Shown: piece after piece, positions 35,982 to 48,682 of the stretch | Numbering within the stretch: the first letter of the stretch is position 1 | Layout of the letters: every line of letters starts with the position of its first letter | Source of the DNA: Scenedesmus sp. ARA3 | Lineage: Eukaryota; Chlorophyta; Chlorophyceae; Sphaeropleales; Scenedesmaceae | Direction of reading: 5' to 3' | DNA length: 64,000 nt | NCBI GenBank assembly: GCA_004335835.1 | Contig: RWJK01000419.1 | Span: 1 to 64,000 of the forward strand | Notes under the pieces: generated by a model | What the model saw: only the letters and a program-made list of their open reading frames with translations | Database searches by the model: none | Told to the model about the DNA's origin: nothing | Translations under genes and position numbers: made by a program

Positions 35982-37531
35982 ATGTCTCCACCAGATGCAG
36001 CAGCAATCCCCGACCCTGTGGCATATGATTCCACCTGGTACCTGGAGAAGGTGGACAAGATCGGCCAGAAGGTCAAGGCTGCCCCTGCTGCAGCAGCAAA
36101 CGTTGAGTTTGCAAAGGAGCAGGAGGCAATCCCGTAAGTGGACAGCACAGCTGCGTCGTCAATGTGTCTTTAAGAGAAAGACATTTTTAATGGTTTTTTT
36201 CTGCTGGTCAGAAGCTACACTTAGGGCAGATCTGGTGTCTGGTCAGGCGCGCTGATCATCAGGCAACGGTTGCAGATGCTGCTGCATGCAGCCTGAGCCT
36301 ATCAGGCACCTGGCAGCCAGTTCCCTGCAGTTCCGGCATGATCAATCACAACACATTGATGAATCCAACTATGCACTGCAGCCTGCACTGCAGGATGTTC
36401 CAGCACGGCATGTCATTAAATTGTATTGCAGGCTGCGGTGCTGCTGGCAGCCGAAGCTGTTGCGGCACTCCCGGCCTCCCATGTGTTATGGCCACTCTGA
36501 TGTGTGTTTCCCCATAGACATCCTGGCTGCCTGAACCTATTGCTGATGTTCCTGCTGCTGTTGGTATCTGTTACTCCTGCTCTACCCCGCTGCCTTCTCC
36601 ACACCATCTGCCGCATCATCTGCTGTGCAGGCACAGCGGCCCCCAGGGCAAGGTCGTGCCGCTGACCATCATCGACGACCCCGCCGACTGGCGCGCGTCC
36701 GAGCTGAAGCCCGCGGATTACACTTATCACCTGAGCCCCGCCGAGGTGGCGGAGATCATCGCGGCCACCGAGGCCATTCTGGCGCGCGGCGTTAAGGACG
36801 AGGAGGACATCAAGAAGGTGAAGCCGCGGTTGCAGCAGCCAGCCAATATGCGGAGTTTATACATTTTTATATCTTTGCTTTTTTATTTTGCATGCTGTCA
36901 GCTTGCCATGTAAAAGCGGCAGTCATGCCTAGTCCCAGCCAAACCCTAAGCCTGCACATCTCCAGAGCAGACACCTGCCATGCTGCTGTCCTCGATCCAC
37001 CTCAAGCAGCAGTGTAGCAAGGGTGAATCCAGCATGTCATGCAAATCTATGTGCTTCTGTAAGGCAGGCAGACACTCTCAACAAAACGTATTCTCCGTCT
37101 TCAGCTGCAGATGACAGCCGCTGCTGTCTGCATCAGGTGCCTCTGCCGGCTGCAGCTGGCGCTTGGTGTAGCTGCTTGCACACACTCATATGAACCCTTC
37201 TCTGCTGCTGCTGCTGCTGCTGCTGCTTCTGCTGGCTGCAGCTGACGCGCGACGACTACCACCTGCCCAGCCTGGGCCCCAAGCTGATTGAGCTGGCTGA
37301 TAAGGAGGTGACCAACGGCCGCGGCTTCCTCATCATCAAGTGAGCCGCCACTCGAAAATCCATGCATTCACCCTGTTGTGTCTCATACCATCTAAGCGAG
37401 CACCCGATCGAAAATCTGCTTGCACGCATGCTGCATGCCGCGTGACTTACACTGTTCCTGCTAAATGACAGGAAGCTGCTGCTCTGATGCTACCCCTGCT
37501 CCTCGTTCGGGCTGCTGACCATACATGACTC

Positions 37532-37582
<51 letters not shown>

Positions 37583-40173
37583 CTACTGCAGGGGCTTCCC
37601 TGTGCAGCACTTTGCCTCCAACCGTGCCGGCCTGGTGGTGGCATTCTGGGGCTGGGCGCTGCTGCTGGGCAGGGTGCAGATCAGCCAGACCGACTGGAAC
37701 AGCAAGGGCGAGGTGTTTGGCTCCATCTTCAACCACGTCACCGTGGGACGCTTTGCTGACGGTGAGTGGCGGGGCTGCTAGTTGGTGCTTTGAGGCTTAC
37801 CGTAGCCTGCAGTGCGGCCACCTGCATTGGCACTCGGCGCCATCTGTAAACATGTCAATGTGGGACGCTTCACAGACAGAGAGTTGATGTGTTGCTTTGC
37901 TGTGATCTTCAACCACGTCACTGCGGGCGCTTCGCTGGCGGTGAGTGGCGGGGCGGTAGCTGGTGGGTCGCACCCCTGCTGGCAATGTGTATGTTACAAT
38001 TCAGTTACGCACGTTAGCTGGTGGTGTCAGTCCCGTGCATCAACTGATGCGTCACTTTTTCGGCAGTGTTCCCTTGCCCATGTCAGTGGCTGCGCCCTGC
38101 TGGCAGTCTGTGGACAGCATGCTGTGGCTGCAGCAGATGTGATGCAGCTGTACACAGCGATGCTGTGGTGATGCTTGCCTACGCAGTGGCAGGCACAGCA
38201 CGTGACGCCTTCAGACCTGACAGAAGATGACATGATGCTGCTGCTGCTGCTGCTGCTGACTGCAGTGTACACTGAGCCTCACAATGAGTACACCAAGAAG
38301 GGCGATGACAAGAAGCTCTCCTTCCACAGCGACCAGGTGAGGCTGCTGCCTGCAACGCATTCTGAGCGGCTTCATGTTATTATCTTTGCTTCATGCCTGC
38401 AACCTGAAGCAGTGGGCCTACTTTGCACAGCATAAGTGATGGTCTGGGCAGGTGTGTGTAGAGAACAACCGTCCTGTACATGGCGGCATCAAGTGCTGAC
38501 AGCTGGGGCAGCTAATCAAGGGGAGCAGTAGATGCAGCCTCCCGCCCTGAACAGGGAAACTGCTGCCGTGCTGAGATATGTAGTTGTACAACAACTAACC
38601 CATGGACCAACCTGCTGCTGCTGCCACCAGGGCGCCACCGACCTGATCGCGCTGCTGTCGCTGAGTGCTGCCAAGGAGGGTGGCGAGTCGCAGCTGGTGT
38701 CGGCCATCGCCATCCACAACGAGCTGCTGCGGCGTGGGCGCAAGGTGCGCACCAAATACGACATACAATCAGATTGATGTCATTGCGATATAGGTTTGCT
38801 GTACATTGTCTTTTCTTATGGCGGCTGGTGTCAGCCCTTGCCAACCACAGCGAGCTGGCGCTGCAGGGACGTGCAAGGTGGGTAGGTTGGGTGAGCTCAT
38901 GTGATGGCAACGTATGTGTGACTCACAATCTGCAGTGCGCGCAGCACACATGTAGCACTCTGTGCAGTCTTGTACAGCTGAACACATGAGCTGGAGGTGA
39001 ACAGCGTGCAGCCCTAAACCATCGTGCCCTTTACCGCTATGCTTTATCAGCTAGCCGCTTCTGTATATGCCTTCTCCCCTGCTTTCACCCCGTGCGCTGA
39101 CACATGCAACATGTCATGTAACATGTTGCTCTGCCTGTTATGTAAGTGTCATGTGGCATGACCTGATGGAGGTTCTGTCCACGCCAGGCATCTGGCACAC
39201 GGCCAACAGGAGACTCCAGGCATCCGATACACCTCCCAAAACATATAACATGTTACCTCCTAATTGTTACAGATTTATATCATGTTACTTGCTGCTTGTT
39301 ATTCTGTTGTGTAACAGGACCTGGTGGAGGTGCTGTCCACGCCAGGCATCTGGCACACGGCCAAGCAGGAGACGCAGCGCAGTGCCCTGCCTAATGCTGA
39401 TGGCAGCTATGCTGACTATGAGGAGACGCAGCCATTTGAGTACCATGGCGGCTACCTGAGCGTGCATTTTGGTGCCAGGAAGTTTGCAGGTGTGCTGTGT
39501 AGGGAAACGAGGGTTTAGAGGCTTACGGTCAGGGTTGATGGATTGTTAAGTTGCGACCATGTGACCACCATGGCGGCTACCTGAGCGTATGTTTTGCGGC
39601 CGGAATGTTTTGAAAGTGAGCGTATACACAGCATCTCGTACTAAACAGAAGTACTGGCCATAGCATCCCATCGATGACCAGTTCTGTGTGGCGGCACTGC
39701 TCGCATCATGTGCTCTGCTCATGTGGCTGGCAATCACTGTGTGCTTGCAAATCAGCAGGACTTTTGATCCACTCAGTCCTTGTCCCTCATCCTCACTCAC
39801 TGTGTTTCCACTTTCTGACTCCACTGTTTTCCTGCACACTGCAGACACCGCCAAGCAGCTGGCCCCCCTGCAGGAGGAGGCCATCTGGGCAGTGGCTGCC
39901 ATCGCTGAGGACCCCGCCTTCCACCTCAGCCTCAAGCTGGTGCCGGGGGACGTTGAGCTGCTTCGTGAGATGCGATGTTTGTGTTGTTCAATTGATTACT
40001 CGTAGAAGGAACATATGCTTGAGTATAACCATTCAATGATTCTGAGAATGACTTCACACAGGGGCAGGTGTAGACCTACCTATAGGTAAGTGTATGTACA
40101 TAGGCATGGAATGGATGGTCCCTGCCTTCATGAGGTGGTTGACGGCATCAACCGCCACCTGCTTGCTCACATG

Positions 40174-40222
<49 letters not shown>

Positions 40223-40746
40223 GCAGACAACCCCAGCACCTTCCATGCCCGCACCCACGTGGTTGACGGCACCAACCGCCACCTGGTGCGCTGGTGGGTG
40301 CACAGTGACAGCAACAAGCGGCCTGTGGCACCACACTACGCGCCACGCAGCAACGTGGGCGACATTGGCGGGTGAGTGAGCGCAGCAATGACAGGCCACG
40401 CGTGCATGCCTAAACTACTGTGCTGCTGAGGTTCCAGCATTAGCAGGACTCGCATGTGATGAACTTAATTTGCAGGGAACATGACAGCTATGCAGTGCAG
40501 TGTACGCCATGCAGGCTGCATGCACGCCACTGCATTCTTTGTGTGCTGCTTCATCCACAAGATGGCAAGCAAAGCGTGCAACATAGCTCAAAGTGACACT
40601 GCCTGCTGCTGCTGCTGCCGCCTGCTGCTGCTGCCGCCTGCTGCTGCAGCTTCCTGGTGCCGCACTACCCCGACCTGTCCAAGCAGCGGCTGCCGCTGCA
40701 CCCCTACAGCAGGCACGACGGCTTGGGCCAGTCACACGTGGAGTGA
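35982..40746 (+). CDS. TauD/TfdA-like Fe(II)/2-oxoglutarate-dependent dioxygenase
   Basis: Ten exons: 35982-36133, 36631-36817, 37242-37339, 37592-37761, 38266-38336, 38631-38744, 39318-39489, 39845-39964, 40227-40371, 40650-40746. They give 441 residues plus stop. The order of blocks matches the TauD/TfdA (clavaminate-synthase-like) fold: GRGFLIIKGFPVQHF (about 138-152), then LSFHSDQGATDLIAL carrying the HxD iron ligands (H223, D225) and the conserved KEGGESQLVSA. The distal His follows in NPSTFHAR (H368), then the 2-oxoglutarate Arg region DGTNRHLVRWWVHS. The closest remembered relatives are bacterial/fungal TauD-family proteins of unknown substrate, so no substrate is assigned. No obvious targeting peptide is seen. 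Introns 4, 6, 7 and 8 hold exon-end copies, and three acceptors are built from (CTG)n runs. Confidence 0.88.
37531..37588. repeat. (CTG)n run forming the acceptor tract of TauD-like exon 4
   Basis: Interrupted CTG/TTG run that ends in TACTGCAG at the exon 4 acceptor (exon starts 37592). Confidence 0.92.
37830..37945 (+). repeat. Copies of TauD-like exon 4 3' end
   Basis: Two diverged copies (CKHVNVGRFTD-like at about 37840-37880 and IFNHVTAGASLA then gtgagt at about 37905-37940) of the exon end SIFNHVTVGRFAD. Confidence 0.75.
38827..38885 (+). repeat. Copy of TauD-like exon 6 3' end
   Basis: Diverged block (VSALANHSELALQGRAR then gtgggt) resembling VSAIAIHNELLRRGRK, downstream of exon 6. 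Confidence 0.65.
39149..39200 (+). repeat. Copy of TauD-like exon 7 5' end
   Basis: Encodes DLMEVLSTPGIWHTAN, a close copy of DLVEVLSTPGIWHTAK from exon 7 (39318-39489), upstream of it. Confidence 0.85.
39560..39612 (+). repeat. Copy of TauD-like exon 7 3' end
   Basis: Encodes HHGGYLSVCFAA-like sequence, a diverged copy of YHGGYLSVHFGARKFA, downstream of exon 7. Confidence 0.7.
40125..40221 (+). repeat. Copy of TauD-like exon 9 segment plus (CTG)n acceptor run
   Basis: About 40133-40165 (GGTTGACGGCATCAACCGCC) copies the DGTNRHL-coding part of exon 9. The pure CTG run 40173-40221 follows and leads into the exon 9 acceptor CCGCAG. Confidence 0.75.
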
Positions 40747-41791
40747 TGCATGTACAGGCATGCCGCATCGGCGATGCTGGCGGCCTGTCCCGGGCCCCGG
40801 GCCCAGGCCATCCTTCAATGTCGGCTGCTTGGAGTGAAGGCCTAGGCCCGGCACAGGTGGAGTGAGGCATGCGATGATGACCGTCATGGTCCTGCATGAC
40901 GCACCAACACATGGCTATGTCGCATGGGGCCCTAGTCCTGTCAATTGCTTGTGTGAAGCATGATTAAAGATATTGGCTTGAAGTCCAGCGGACGTGTGGT
41001 GGCATCACACCATACAATAAGCAAAACATTAGAGCCAAGATGGCGTCAGTGGCGGCTGCTATGACAGCTAGCCACTTGATCTAGTATTGCGCTGTGATGG
41101 AGAGTCTGGTTATGCTGACTGGTCCTGGGCAGAGTCACTTTATGTTGATGGTATGTGCGGCTCACTGTGCGGCACTTAACGATGTGTATTTTTGATTGTG
41201 GATTAATAGTTTGGACTGCACTACTGGGATATGCGCTGGCTGGCGTGGCTGTACTCCTGGTGTAAGCCTGGTTGCTACACGTATGTACTGTATAACATGT
41301 ACACTGTAACACTGTTGGTTGACTGTTACGCTCCATATGCATGCCGTTGATCTGACAGCACCCTGCAGCTGGCAACAGTGGTCGTGGTAAGGCCCGTGCC
41401 AGCAATGTCTTGGCCTGTCCACTCTTGATTCGTCCTTCTGAACGCTGGTGTGACGCCACAACTCCGTTTCAGCTGCTAGCACTGGGAGTCAACACCACCG
41501 TCATACAAGGCAAATTACAAGGTGAATACAACGTAACACATGGAAGACCATGCACCCCTGTCACCTATGCATGCACATCGGTGACAATAGCGTGCCACAA
41601 CCAAGCCAAGCTGTGTTTTTGGCAAGCCTATGGCACCTAGTGACAGTATGCCTGTCTCGCCACCGGTGACACAGCGCTCTGTAGAGAACTGCCAAAAGAC
41701 CCTGACAACAAATGCCAGCATGCCCGGCACAGCCAGCTACTCAATCTATTAGCCACAGAAGTCTCTTCTACACCAGATCACATGTGGCGCT
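40747..41791. other. Convergent intergenic region, no gene seen
   Basis: Lies between the stops of the TauD-like gene (+) and the Q/A-rich gene (-). TGTAA, the usual chlorophyte polyadenylation signal, occurs near 41304 on plus and near 41517 on minus. Either might be used, but both are far from the stops. Confidence 0.5.
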
Positions 41792-43167
41792 TCATCTGCG
41801 CACAAGCGATGGCAGCTGCTGTGACAGTGCATTCAGGTTTGCCATCTTACGGCCGGCCCCGGGCCGCGGCTGCTGCTGCTGCTTCCCACTCGCATCCTGC
41901 CCCACCCCTGCAGCCGCCACCATCTGCTGCTGCATCTGCATTTGCTGCGAGTAAGCCGCAAACTGCCCTGCTGCTGCTGCTGCCGCGCCTGCCGCACCTC
42001 CTGGCAGTAATCCTGCCATAGGATTAGCCATTCCTGGCAAGCTAGGCACCATTCCTGCAGGCACAGAAGGGTTTGGGATCATCCCAAGCTGCCCCTGAGG
42101 CCTTGGCCAGCTTGCTGGGCTGAAAGGCAGCGACTGAGAGCTGCCACGTGCTAAGGCGGCAGCAGCAGCAGCATTCATCCCTGCTGCTGCTGCTGCTGAT
42201 GTGGATAGAGCAGCAGGTGGCTCTAGAAAGGCCTGTGCCTGGTGCTGGATACTGCTGATCAGCTGCGCAGTCGGGTTGCCTGCCGCCGCACCCTGCTGCT
42301 GCTGCTGCTGCTGCTGCTGGGGTGGTGATGACACTGTAGGTACCCAGCCGCTGCCCGCCTGCTGCTGCTGCTGCCCCTGTGCAGCCGCTGCCGCTGCTGC
42401 TGCTGCCGCCGCCTGCTGCGCTGCCATCATTGGGTTGAACATCATAGGGTTGAACCCCGGATAGGGTAGCGGCATGGGCATTGTAGGGAATCCTGAGGGC
42501 AGCATAGGGGGGCTGAGCATAGCCCCAGAGCCCATGCGTTGCATTGCAGCCTGCTGCTGCTGCCATGCTGCCATTGCCATCTGCTGCTGCTGCTGGTGCT
42601 GCTGGTCCAAAGGGTTTGACACACCACCCATCGCTGCAGATGCTGCTATTGCTGCTGCTGCCGCTGCCGTTGCTGCTGCACTTGCTTGTGCTGCTTGTGA
42701 GGTGGGGACAGGTACCATGCCGTTAGCAAAGGCAGGTGCCTTTAGCCGTCCACCCTCCACGCCCTGCTGCTGCTGCTGCTGCTGTTGTGGCATCCACTCG
42801 GTCAAGCTGCCTACCCGCTGGCCTGAGGCCTTGTTGCTACCAGCAGCCGCCTGTTTCTGTTGCTGTTGCTGCTGCCCCTGCTGTGGCACCCATCCAGAGC
42901 CGCCACCTCCACCTGCTGCTGCAGCAGCACCTGTGCCTGCCCCAGGAGTAGGCATGAAGCCAGGCAGCAGCTTACTTTGCTGCTGCTGCTGCTGCTGCTG
43001 CTGTTGAGGCACCCAGGCGCTCCCTGTAGCAGCAGCAGCGCCGGGTGTAGGAACAAAGCCTGCTGGCACCTGCTGCTGCTGCTGCTTAGGCTGCTGCTGC
43101 ACTGTGTAGTGCCCAGGCCCAAGCATAGATCCACTGCTGGGGGACACCACCCCACTATAGCCCTGCC

Positions 43168-43208
<41 letters not shown>

Positions 43209-45790
43209 TTCCTTGGATCCTCGGGCATGACATGCTGCATCTGCTGCTGCTGTGTGCTGTGTGGGTTGCTGTGCTGCCAGTGTGATGCTGGCATTGCAAG
43301 CCAGGTGCTGCTAGAGGCTCCAGCCGCACCTACTGGAACCATACCCTTTGGCAAAGCTGCCTGCTGCTGCTGCTGCTGCTGCTGGCCTGAGCCTGCTGGT
43401 GCTGCCGCTGCTGCTGAAGCTGCTGCTGCTGAGGGGCTGCCAAAGCCGCCTGCAGTAAACATCGGATCATTGCCCAGATCAAGCAGATCATCCGGGATGT
43501 CGCCGAGATCTGTGTCGATCAGCATCAGGTTCTGGCTATCCTGCCGCTGTGCCTGCTGCTGTGCCTGCTGCTGCTGCTGCTGCTGCTGAGCCTGCTGTTG
43601 CCGAGTCAGCGGTTGCTGTTGCTGCTGCTGCTGCTGTCGCTGCTGCTGGCCCCTACGAGGCCGCTGTGTTGCGATTGAGCCGCTCGCACTTGCACTACCA
43701 CTACCAGCAGTACCAGCCGCCGCTGCTGCGCTGTTTGTTGAGTAGTTGATGCAGCGCTTGGGTGGAGCTTGGGGTTTCTGCTTTGCCTTTGCAGCAGCCT
43801 GCTTGGCGGCACCCTGCTTGCCTGGCTGCTTCCCATGCTTGCTGCTGTTTGAAGCGGCACCCACGCTCGCCGACGCTGCTGCTGCTGCTGCTGCTGCTGC
43901 TGCCCTGCTGCCAGCTGCATGTGCCGGCACTCGTAGTGGCGCTGCTGCTGCATTTGTGGTGCGTCCTGCTGCTGCAAGCATCTTGGCAGGGGGCCCAGAG
44001 TAGCTTGTTGAGCCTGCATGCGGCCGCTTGCTGCCTGCAGTGCTGCTGCTGCCGCCCGCTGCTGCTGCTGCTGCTGCCGATCTGGTGTGCGCTGCTGCTG
44101 AAGCGGCCAGCAGGTGTGTGTTGCAGGTGTCTAGCAATGCAGCAAGGTTGTCTCGCCGCCGCCTGCGAGAGCGATGCAACAGTATGCAGCGCACAGAGTA
44201 GGTGAGTAGGACAACTCACAAAGGTTCAATGCTCAGCATGTGCCAGGGTGTGCAAACAATATCACCTACTTTCTGCACCGTCACCGGCGCAGCTATGTGG
44301 TACATCAGCGCACCATTGCATACAAAACGCCGTGTTCGCTGCACTCTATTTCCCGCATCCACTTCTACTCTCCCACACACCCTGCCACAGCAACACTCAG
44401 CACAACACATCAAACTGCATCATTTTTATCATATCCAGTGCTGCACCACATACCTGTGTGGTGCCAGCGAGCGCCGCCGCCTGCCATGTGGAGCAGCAGC
44501 ACCAGGATGACTCTCCATGCCTACCCCAAGCATAAAAGAAGACCCCACCCCTCTGCTGCCCCTGCCAGCCCCTGCAAGCACAGCCGCATCGCTGCTGCTG
44601 CCGCTGCCGGCAGCGCCGCCGTTGCTGCTGCTGCTGAAGCCGCGCTGCTGCTGCTGCTGCTGCAGGACGGTAATCCCCCCGCCCACCCCGCTAGCAGCAG
44701 CAGCAGCAGCAGCAGCAGTGCTGTTTCCTGCAAGGCCGTACTCTGGTGGGATCGCAGGTGTGGGCAGCCGCGGTGCGGGTGACAGCTCTACAGTAAACCC
44801 GGGATCGCCCCGCAGTTTAGGTGACAGGGATCGCACCAAACCCACACCCCCAGTGCCACCAGTACCTGCAAGCTGGTGTGTCACTATGGCACCTGGCGGC
44901 AGCTGCCCGGGTGCTAAACCCCCTGCTAAACCCAGGCCAGACAGCGAAGGAGCCTTCAGCAGCGGCTTAGGCAGGGGCGGCTTGCCTGCTGCTGCACTGG
45001 CCACATCTACTGCTGCTGCTCCGTACGCCATGGCATTCAAAACAGCGCTGCCGGCACCATGCAGGGAGCTTCCAGGGCCATAGCTGCCAGCTGCTGCTGC
45101 TGTTGCTGCACTGCCGGCGTAGCTTGCAGCTAGCAAGCCACCAGCAGCCCCATCAGCAGCAGCAACAGCAGCAGCAGCAGCGCCGCCCAGGCCACCCCTG
45201 CTTCCTGCAAGCAAGGCTGCAGCGCCATTTGCAGAGAGCTTTGGAGTTCCTGCCCTGTAAGGGTTCAAGTTGCTTGCACCCCGCTTGCTCTTGCTGCCGT
45301 GTGAACCCCGCAGCGCAGCAGCAGTGCCCCCAGCACTGCGGTTGCTGGTGGTGCTGATCGGCGGCGTTGACGGCCGCGCCTGTGCTGCGGCTTTGGCTGC
45401 CAATGCGGCTGCTTGCTTCTCTGCTAGGGCTTTGCGAGCTGCGCAGCGCTGCTGGTGAACCCTAAAGCGCACCGCCAGCACCGGCCGCTTGCAGGAACTG
45501 CAGCTGACCAGCATCGGCGCTGCTGCTGCAGCTGCTGCTGCTTGTAGGACGCTGCTGGCATTGGCGCCTGCTGTGTCGCCTGGTCCCTGATGCTGCTCCT
45601 GCTTTAGCTGTTCTAAGCTCGCTGCAATGCTGGGTGCTGCATCTGTAGGACTACTGCTGCTGTTGTTAGGGCAGTTGTGGTTGGGGTGGCAGTCTCCTGC
45701 AAGGCATAGCTTGCTGCTGCAGGCAGCAGCACCATCTGCTGCTCCAACAACTGCCCCATTCGCTTGCTGCTCCTGCTTAATTCCCTGCTC

Positions 45791-45840
<50 letters not shown>

Positions 45841-46878
45841 TGTGCGCCTGCGCTTGCCATTGCTGCCGCTGCTGCTGCCGCTCCTGCTGCTTCTGGAGCA
45901 CCACTTCCTGCAGCCAGCCCAGCTCAGAATGGTGTGTGTATGTTGTGCTGTCTAGCAGGTGCAGTGTTTCCTGCAGCTGCTTCAAAGACTCTGCTGCCTG
46001 TTGCAGCTGCTCCTTGGTGCATTCGGATGCTGCTGCGGCTTTTGCTGCTGCTGCTGCTGCCTGGCCTGTGCTGGCTGAACAGGGATCGCCTGTGCTGACA
46101 CAGCTGCAGCAGCACAGAGACAGTGGCAGAAGTCAACCACACACTTAAGAAAACGACACAGCTCTGCTTGCTGACCTGCTGGGTGCATGCACTGATGATG
46201 CAAGCACTGGATTGATGCCGAGTGTTGTTCAGTTCGATGTGCGCTGCTTGTGCTGCCAACCGCCGCTGGCATGGCACACTGTCTTCGCAGAACAGCAGCT
46301 GCAGCTCAAGCGGCAACATGTTGGCGGGGCTGATGCAATGCTCAATACATTTGGTCGGTCTGCACATCTGGCGCTCATCAGCTGCTGGTCTTTCTCTGGC
46401 CGCTGTTGTACCAGGACTTGCAGGAAACATGCTTGACCAGCTTCTGCTGAACTCATGTACATCTGCCGGCAATCACAACTGACAGCTAAAACAAACATCT
46501 CAAGCGCCGTTGACGTTTTTTTCACACTGGGTACAGGGCCGACTGCTAGGAGATTGAGCATGCTGCGTTGACATCCTGTGCTGTGCCTGCTGCCTGCTGC
46601 TGCTGGTGCCCCCGACTTGACAGCATTAGCTTGGGTGCTGTAGCTTGGCTGCTGTGTAAGCTGAACACTCACTCTGTAAGCCCAGGAGGTGGCTGGCAGT
46701 CCTCTTTTGCGAAGCATTCAACCAGGCAGTCGAGCAGCAGCGGACAGTTGCTGGACCTGATGACCTCTGGCAGGCCAGCAGATACTGCCTCATTGAGCTC
46801 TGCGGCAGCAGCAGCGCACGCGTGCAATCGTGGACTGTTGGTGCGATCAACATGCAAAGCATGTAACAGTAAGATCAT
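41792..46878 (-). CDS. Very Q/A-rich protein with Sgf11-like C2HC zinc finger
   Basis: Three exons: 46878(or 46884)-46673, 46103-44454, 44162-41792. Phases agree and give 1408 residues from the ATG at 46878. Exon 1 encodes a compact Leu/Cys-rich segment (PEVIRSSNCPLLLDCLVECF). A helical region (AAESLKQLQETLHLLDS) and polyQ follow. At about residues 262-285, CSSCKRPVLAVRFRVHQQRC has the C-x2-C...H-x3-C pattern of Sgf11/SCA7-type zinc fingers of the SAGA deubiquitinase module. The remaining 1100 residues are low-complexity A/Q/S/G/P with RRRR and PPKRCINYS patches. A nuclear co-regulator is a guess from composition and finger. The start is uncertain: CTTTTCAG sits just before 46884, so an upstream exon may exist. 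I do not otherwise recognise it. Confidence 0.68.
45791..45838. repeat. (CTG)n run encoding polyQ in the zinc-finger protein
   Basis: Sixteen uninterrupted units, read as CAG (Gln) on the coding minus strand. Confidence 0.95.
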
Positions 46879-46884
46879 GCACTG

Positions 46885-48169
46885 CTGAAAAGGAGCAGCA
46901 GCGCAGGCTCATTTCGAGTGTGAAGAGCACAGTGCTGGTGCTTGGTGCGTACCCGACAGGAGCTGATGCCTCCTGGAAGCTGCTGACATGATCACATCAA
47001 AAATAAAGCATTGAGAGCACAACAATCCAGTCCCGCTATCATACTGTCCAACTTTTCAATGATGGGACTCGAAATATTTGCCCCTGAGAACTTTAGAATA
47101 AATAAGGTAGGTTGATCATCGTTTCGTGGCGTCTGCAGCGGAGGCACAGGAAAACCTATCACTGGCATGTGCCAACAAGGCAGGTCAGGACAAGGGTGCA
47201 GCGTCTGTCTTGGGTCATGGTCTATGCTGAGTCACGATCTTTGTTTATAAAATCCTTTGCAGTTTGAATGCGGCTAAAAATCCCACCATTACCCTCTGCC
47301 CACAGTACTGCTGTGACTGCTCAATGCTGTGCTGGCGTCGTGTGCTGCCAATGTTGTTGGCCACAATGCTCACGCACCAACAGCGACTAATGCATGTACA
47401 AACTGCTACACATTGAACGTATTATGAACTTTTACATTAACATAGCACAGTCTGGGGTTGTCTGTCGTTTAGTCTCGTACTCAAATCATGAAGACAGTTG
47501 CCTTGCAAACTACTGAACTGGCTGCAGCATCCACACGCAAGCACACCAGGCATGCAAGCTGACAGCTGCCTCCATAACCTAGCAGGCTGCAGGCTGCACT
47601 GCAGCCACGCAGGGTGAACAGGGAAACACACGCTGCACAAATACTGGAGCGTGTCATACAGTCTGTCATGTTACAGTGCATGCCGCATGGCGGCGCCATC
47701 ATCACCTTGCCAATCACGGCTGCTGGCAAAATAGTCTGCCAGCTCTAATGTACACCTAATGTACAGCCGCATGCAGCTCATCTAAGCAAGCTTAGCAACA
47801 GCCCCAAACCAACACGTGTCACCCAAAAGAAGACAGCCCTGCCTACATTGCTGCTGGCCAGCATATATTGAGTATGCATATGCGCTGCCAGCAGAGAATA
47901 CAGCAGCATACTAGGCAGCAGCTGCTGCCTAACCAGAAAATGCAGCAGCTGTAACACAACACGGCTGTACAATGATGACCAATGGCACAGCAGCGCACGC
48001 ATATTCTCAACAATCACTGAAGCGAGCTCACTCCTCCCAGCCAATGCAGAAGTATGTTGTGACCCTTTGAGGGTCTCGTCAGCGTCGGACTGGGGTTCCC
48101 ACTCCTTTGATGAATGGAGTATTTTCAATGACACGACAAATAATAACTACAAACTGAAGGCCAGGTGGC
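46885..48169. other. Region upstream of the Q/A-rich gene, no gene seen
   Basis: Should hold the promoter/5' UTR, or missing first exon, of the minus-strand zinc-finger gene, and the 3' flank of the CPSF-A-like gene. AT-richer around 46990-47110. ORFs here are short and featureless. Confidence 0.5.
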
Positions 48170-48560
48170 ATCAGTCCCAGCAGGGCAGCAGCTGCAGCCT
48201 GCACAGCACAGCATCCAACACAGCCTGCTGCAGCTGAGGCACCTTCAGTGCTGCAGCCAGCCGCCCCGGCAGGCACTGCGCCAGCCCTGCGCTGCCAACC
48301 ATCATGCCAAACAGACGCCCAGCTCTATGCAACCGCCACATCCAGAGCCTGTCAACACCTTGCGTGCCACACATGTATGCACAAATGGATACATAGACGA
48401 GTCCTGCTGACAGAGAGCTGGGTGAGTTATTCCCAGCAGGGCAGCAGCTGCAGCCTGCACAGTACCGCATCCAACACAGCCTGCTGCAGCTGGGGCACCT
48501 TCAACGCCTTCGCTAGCCGCCCCGGCAGGCACTGCGCCAGCCTTGCGCAAACCATCATGC
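48170..48560 (-). repeat. Two copies of the CPSF-A-like C-terminal end with stop
   Basis: Minus-strand blocks at about 48460-48550 and 48175-48290 repeat ARLAQCLPGRLAKALKVPQL then QQAVLDAVLCRLQLLPCW. They lie beyond the functional stop at 48683. Both copies include more downstream sequence similar to the functional 3' flank, so the unit (about 250 bp) spans coding end plus 3' flank. Confidence 0.9.
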
Positions 48561-48682
48561 CCAACCATATGCCCAGCTCTGTGCAGCCGCCACATTCAGA
48601 ACCTATCAACACCTTGTGTGCCATACACGTACTGCACAAATGGATACATAGACGAGTCCTGCTGACAGAAAGCCAGGTTGCA

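Noticed and set aside
47437..47729. Minus-strand ORFs upstream of the zinc-finger gene
   Set aside because: Short, Cys-rich by chance, with no phase-compatible donor linking them to the exon at 46884.
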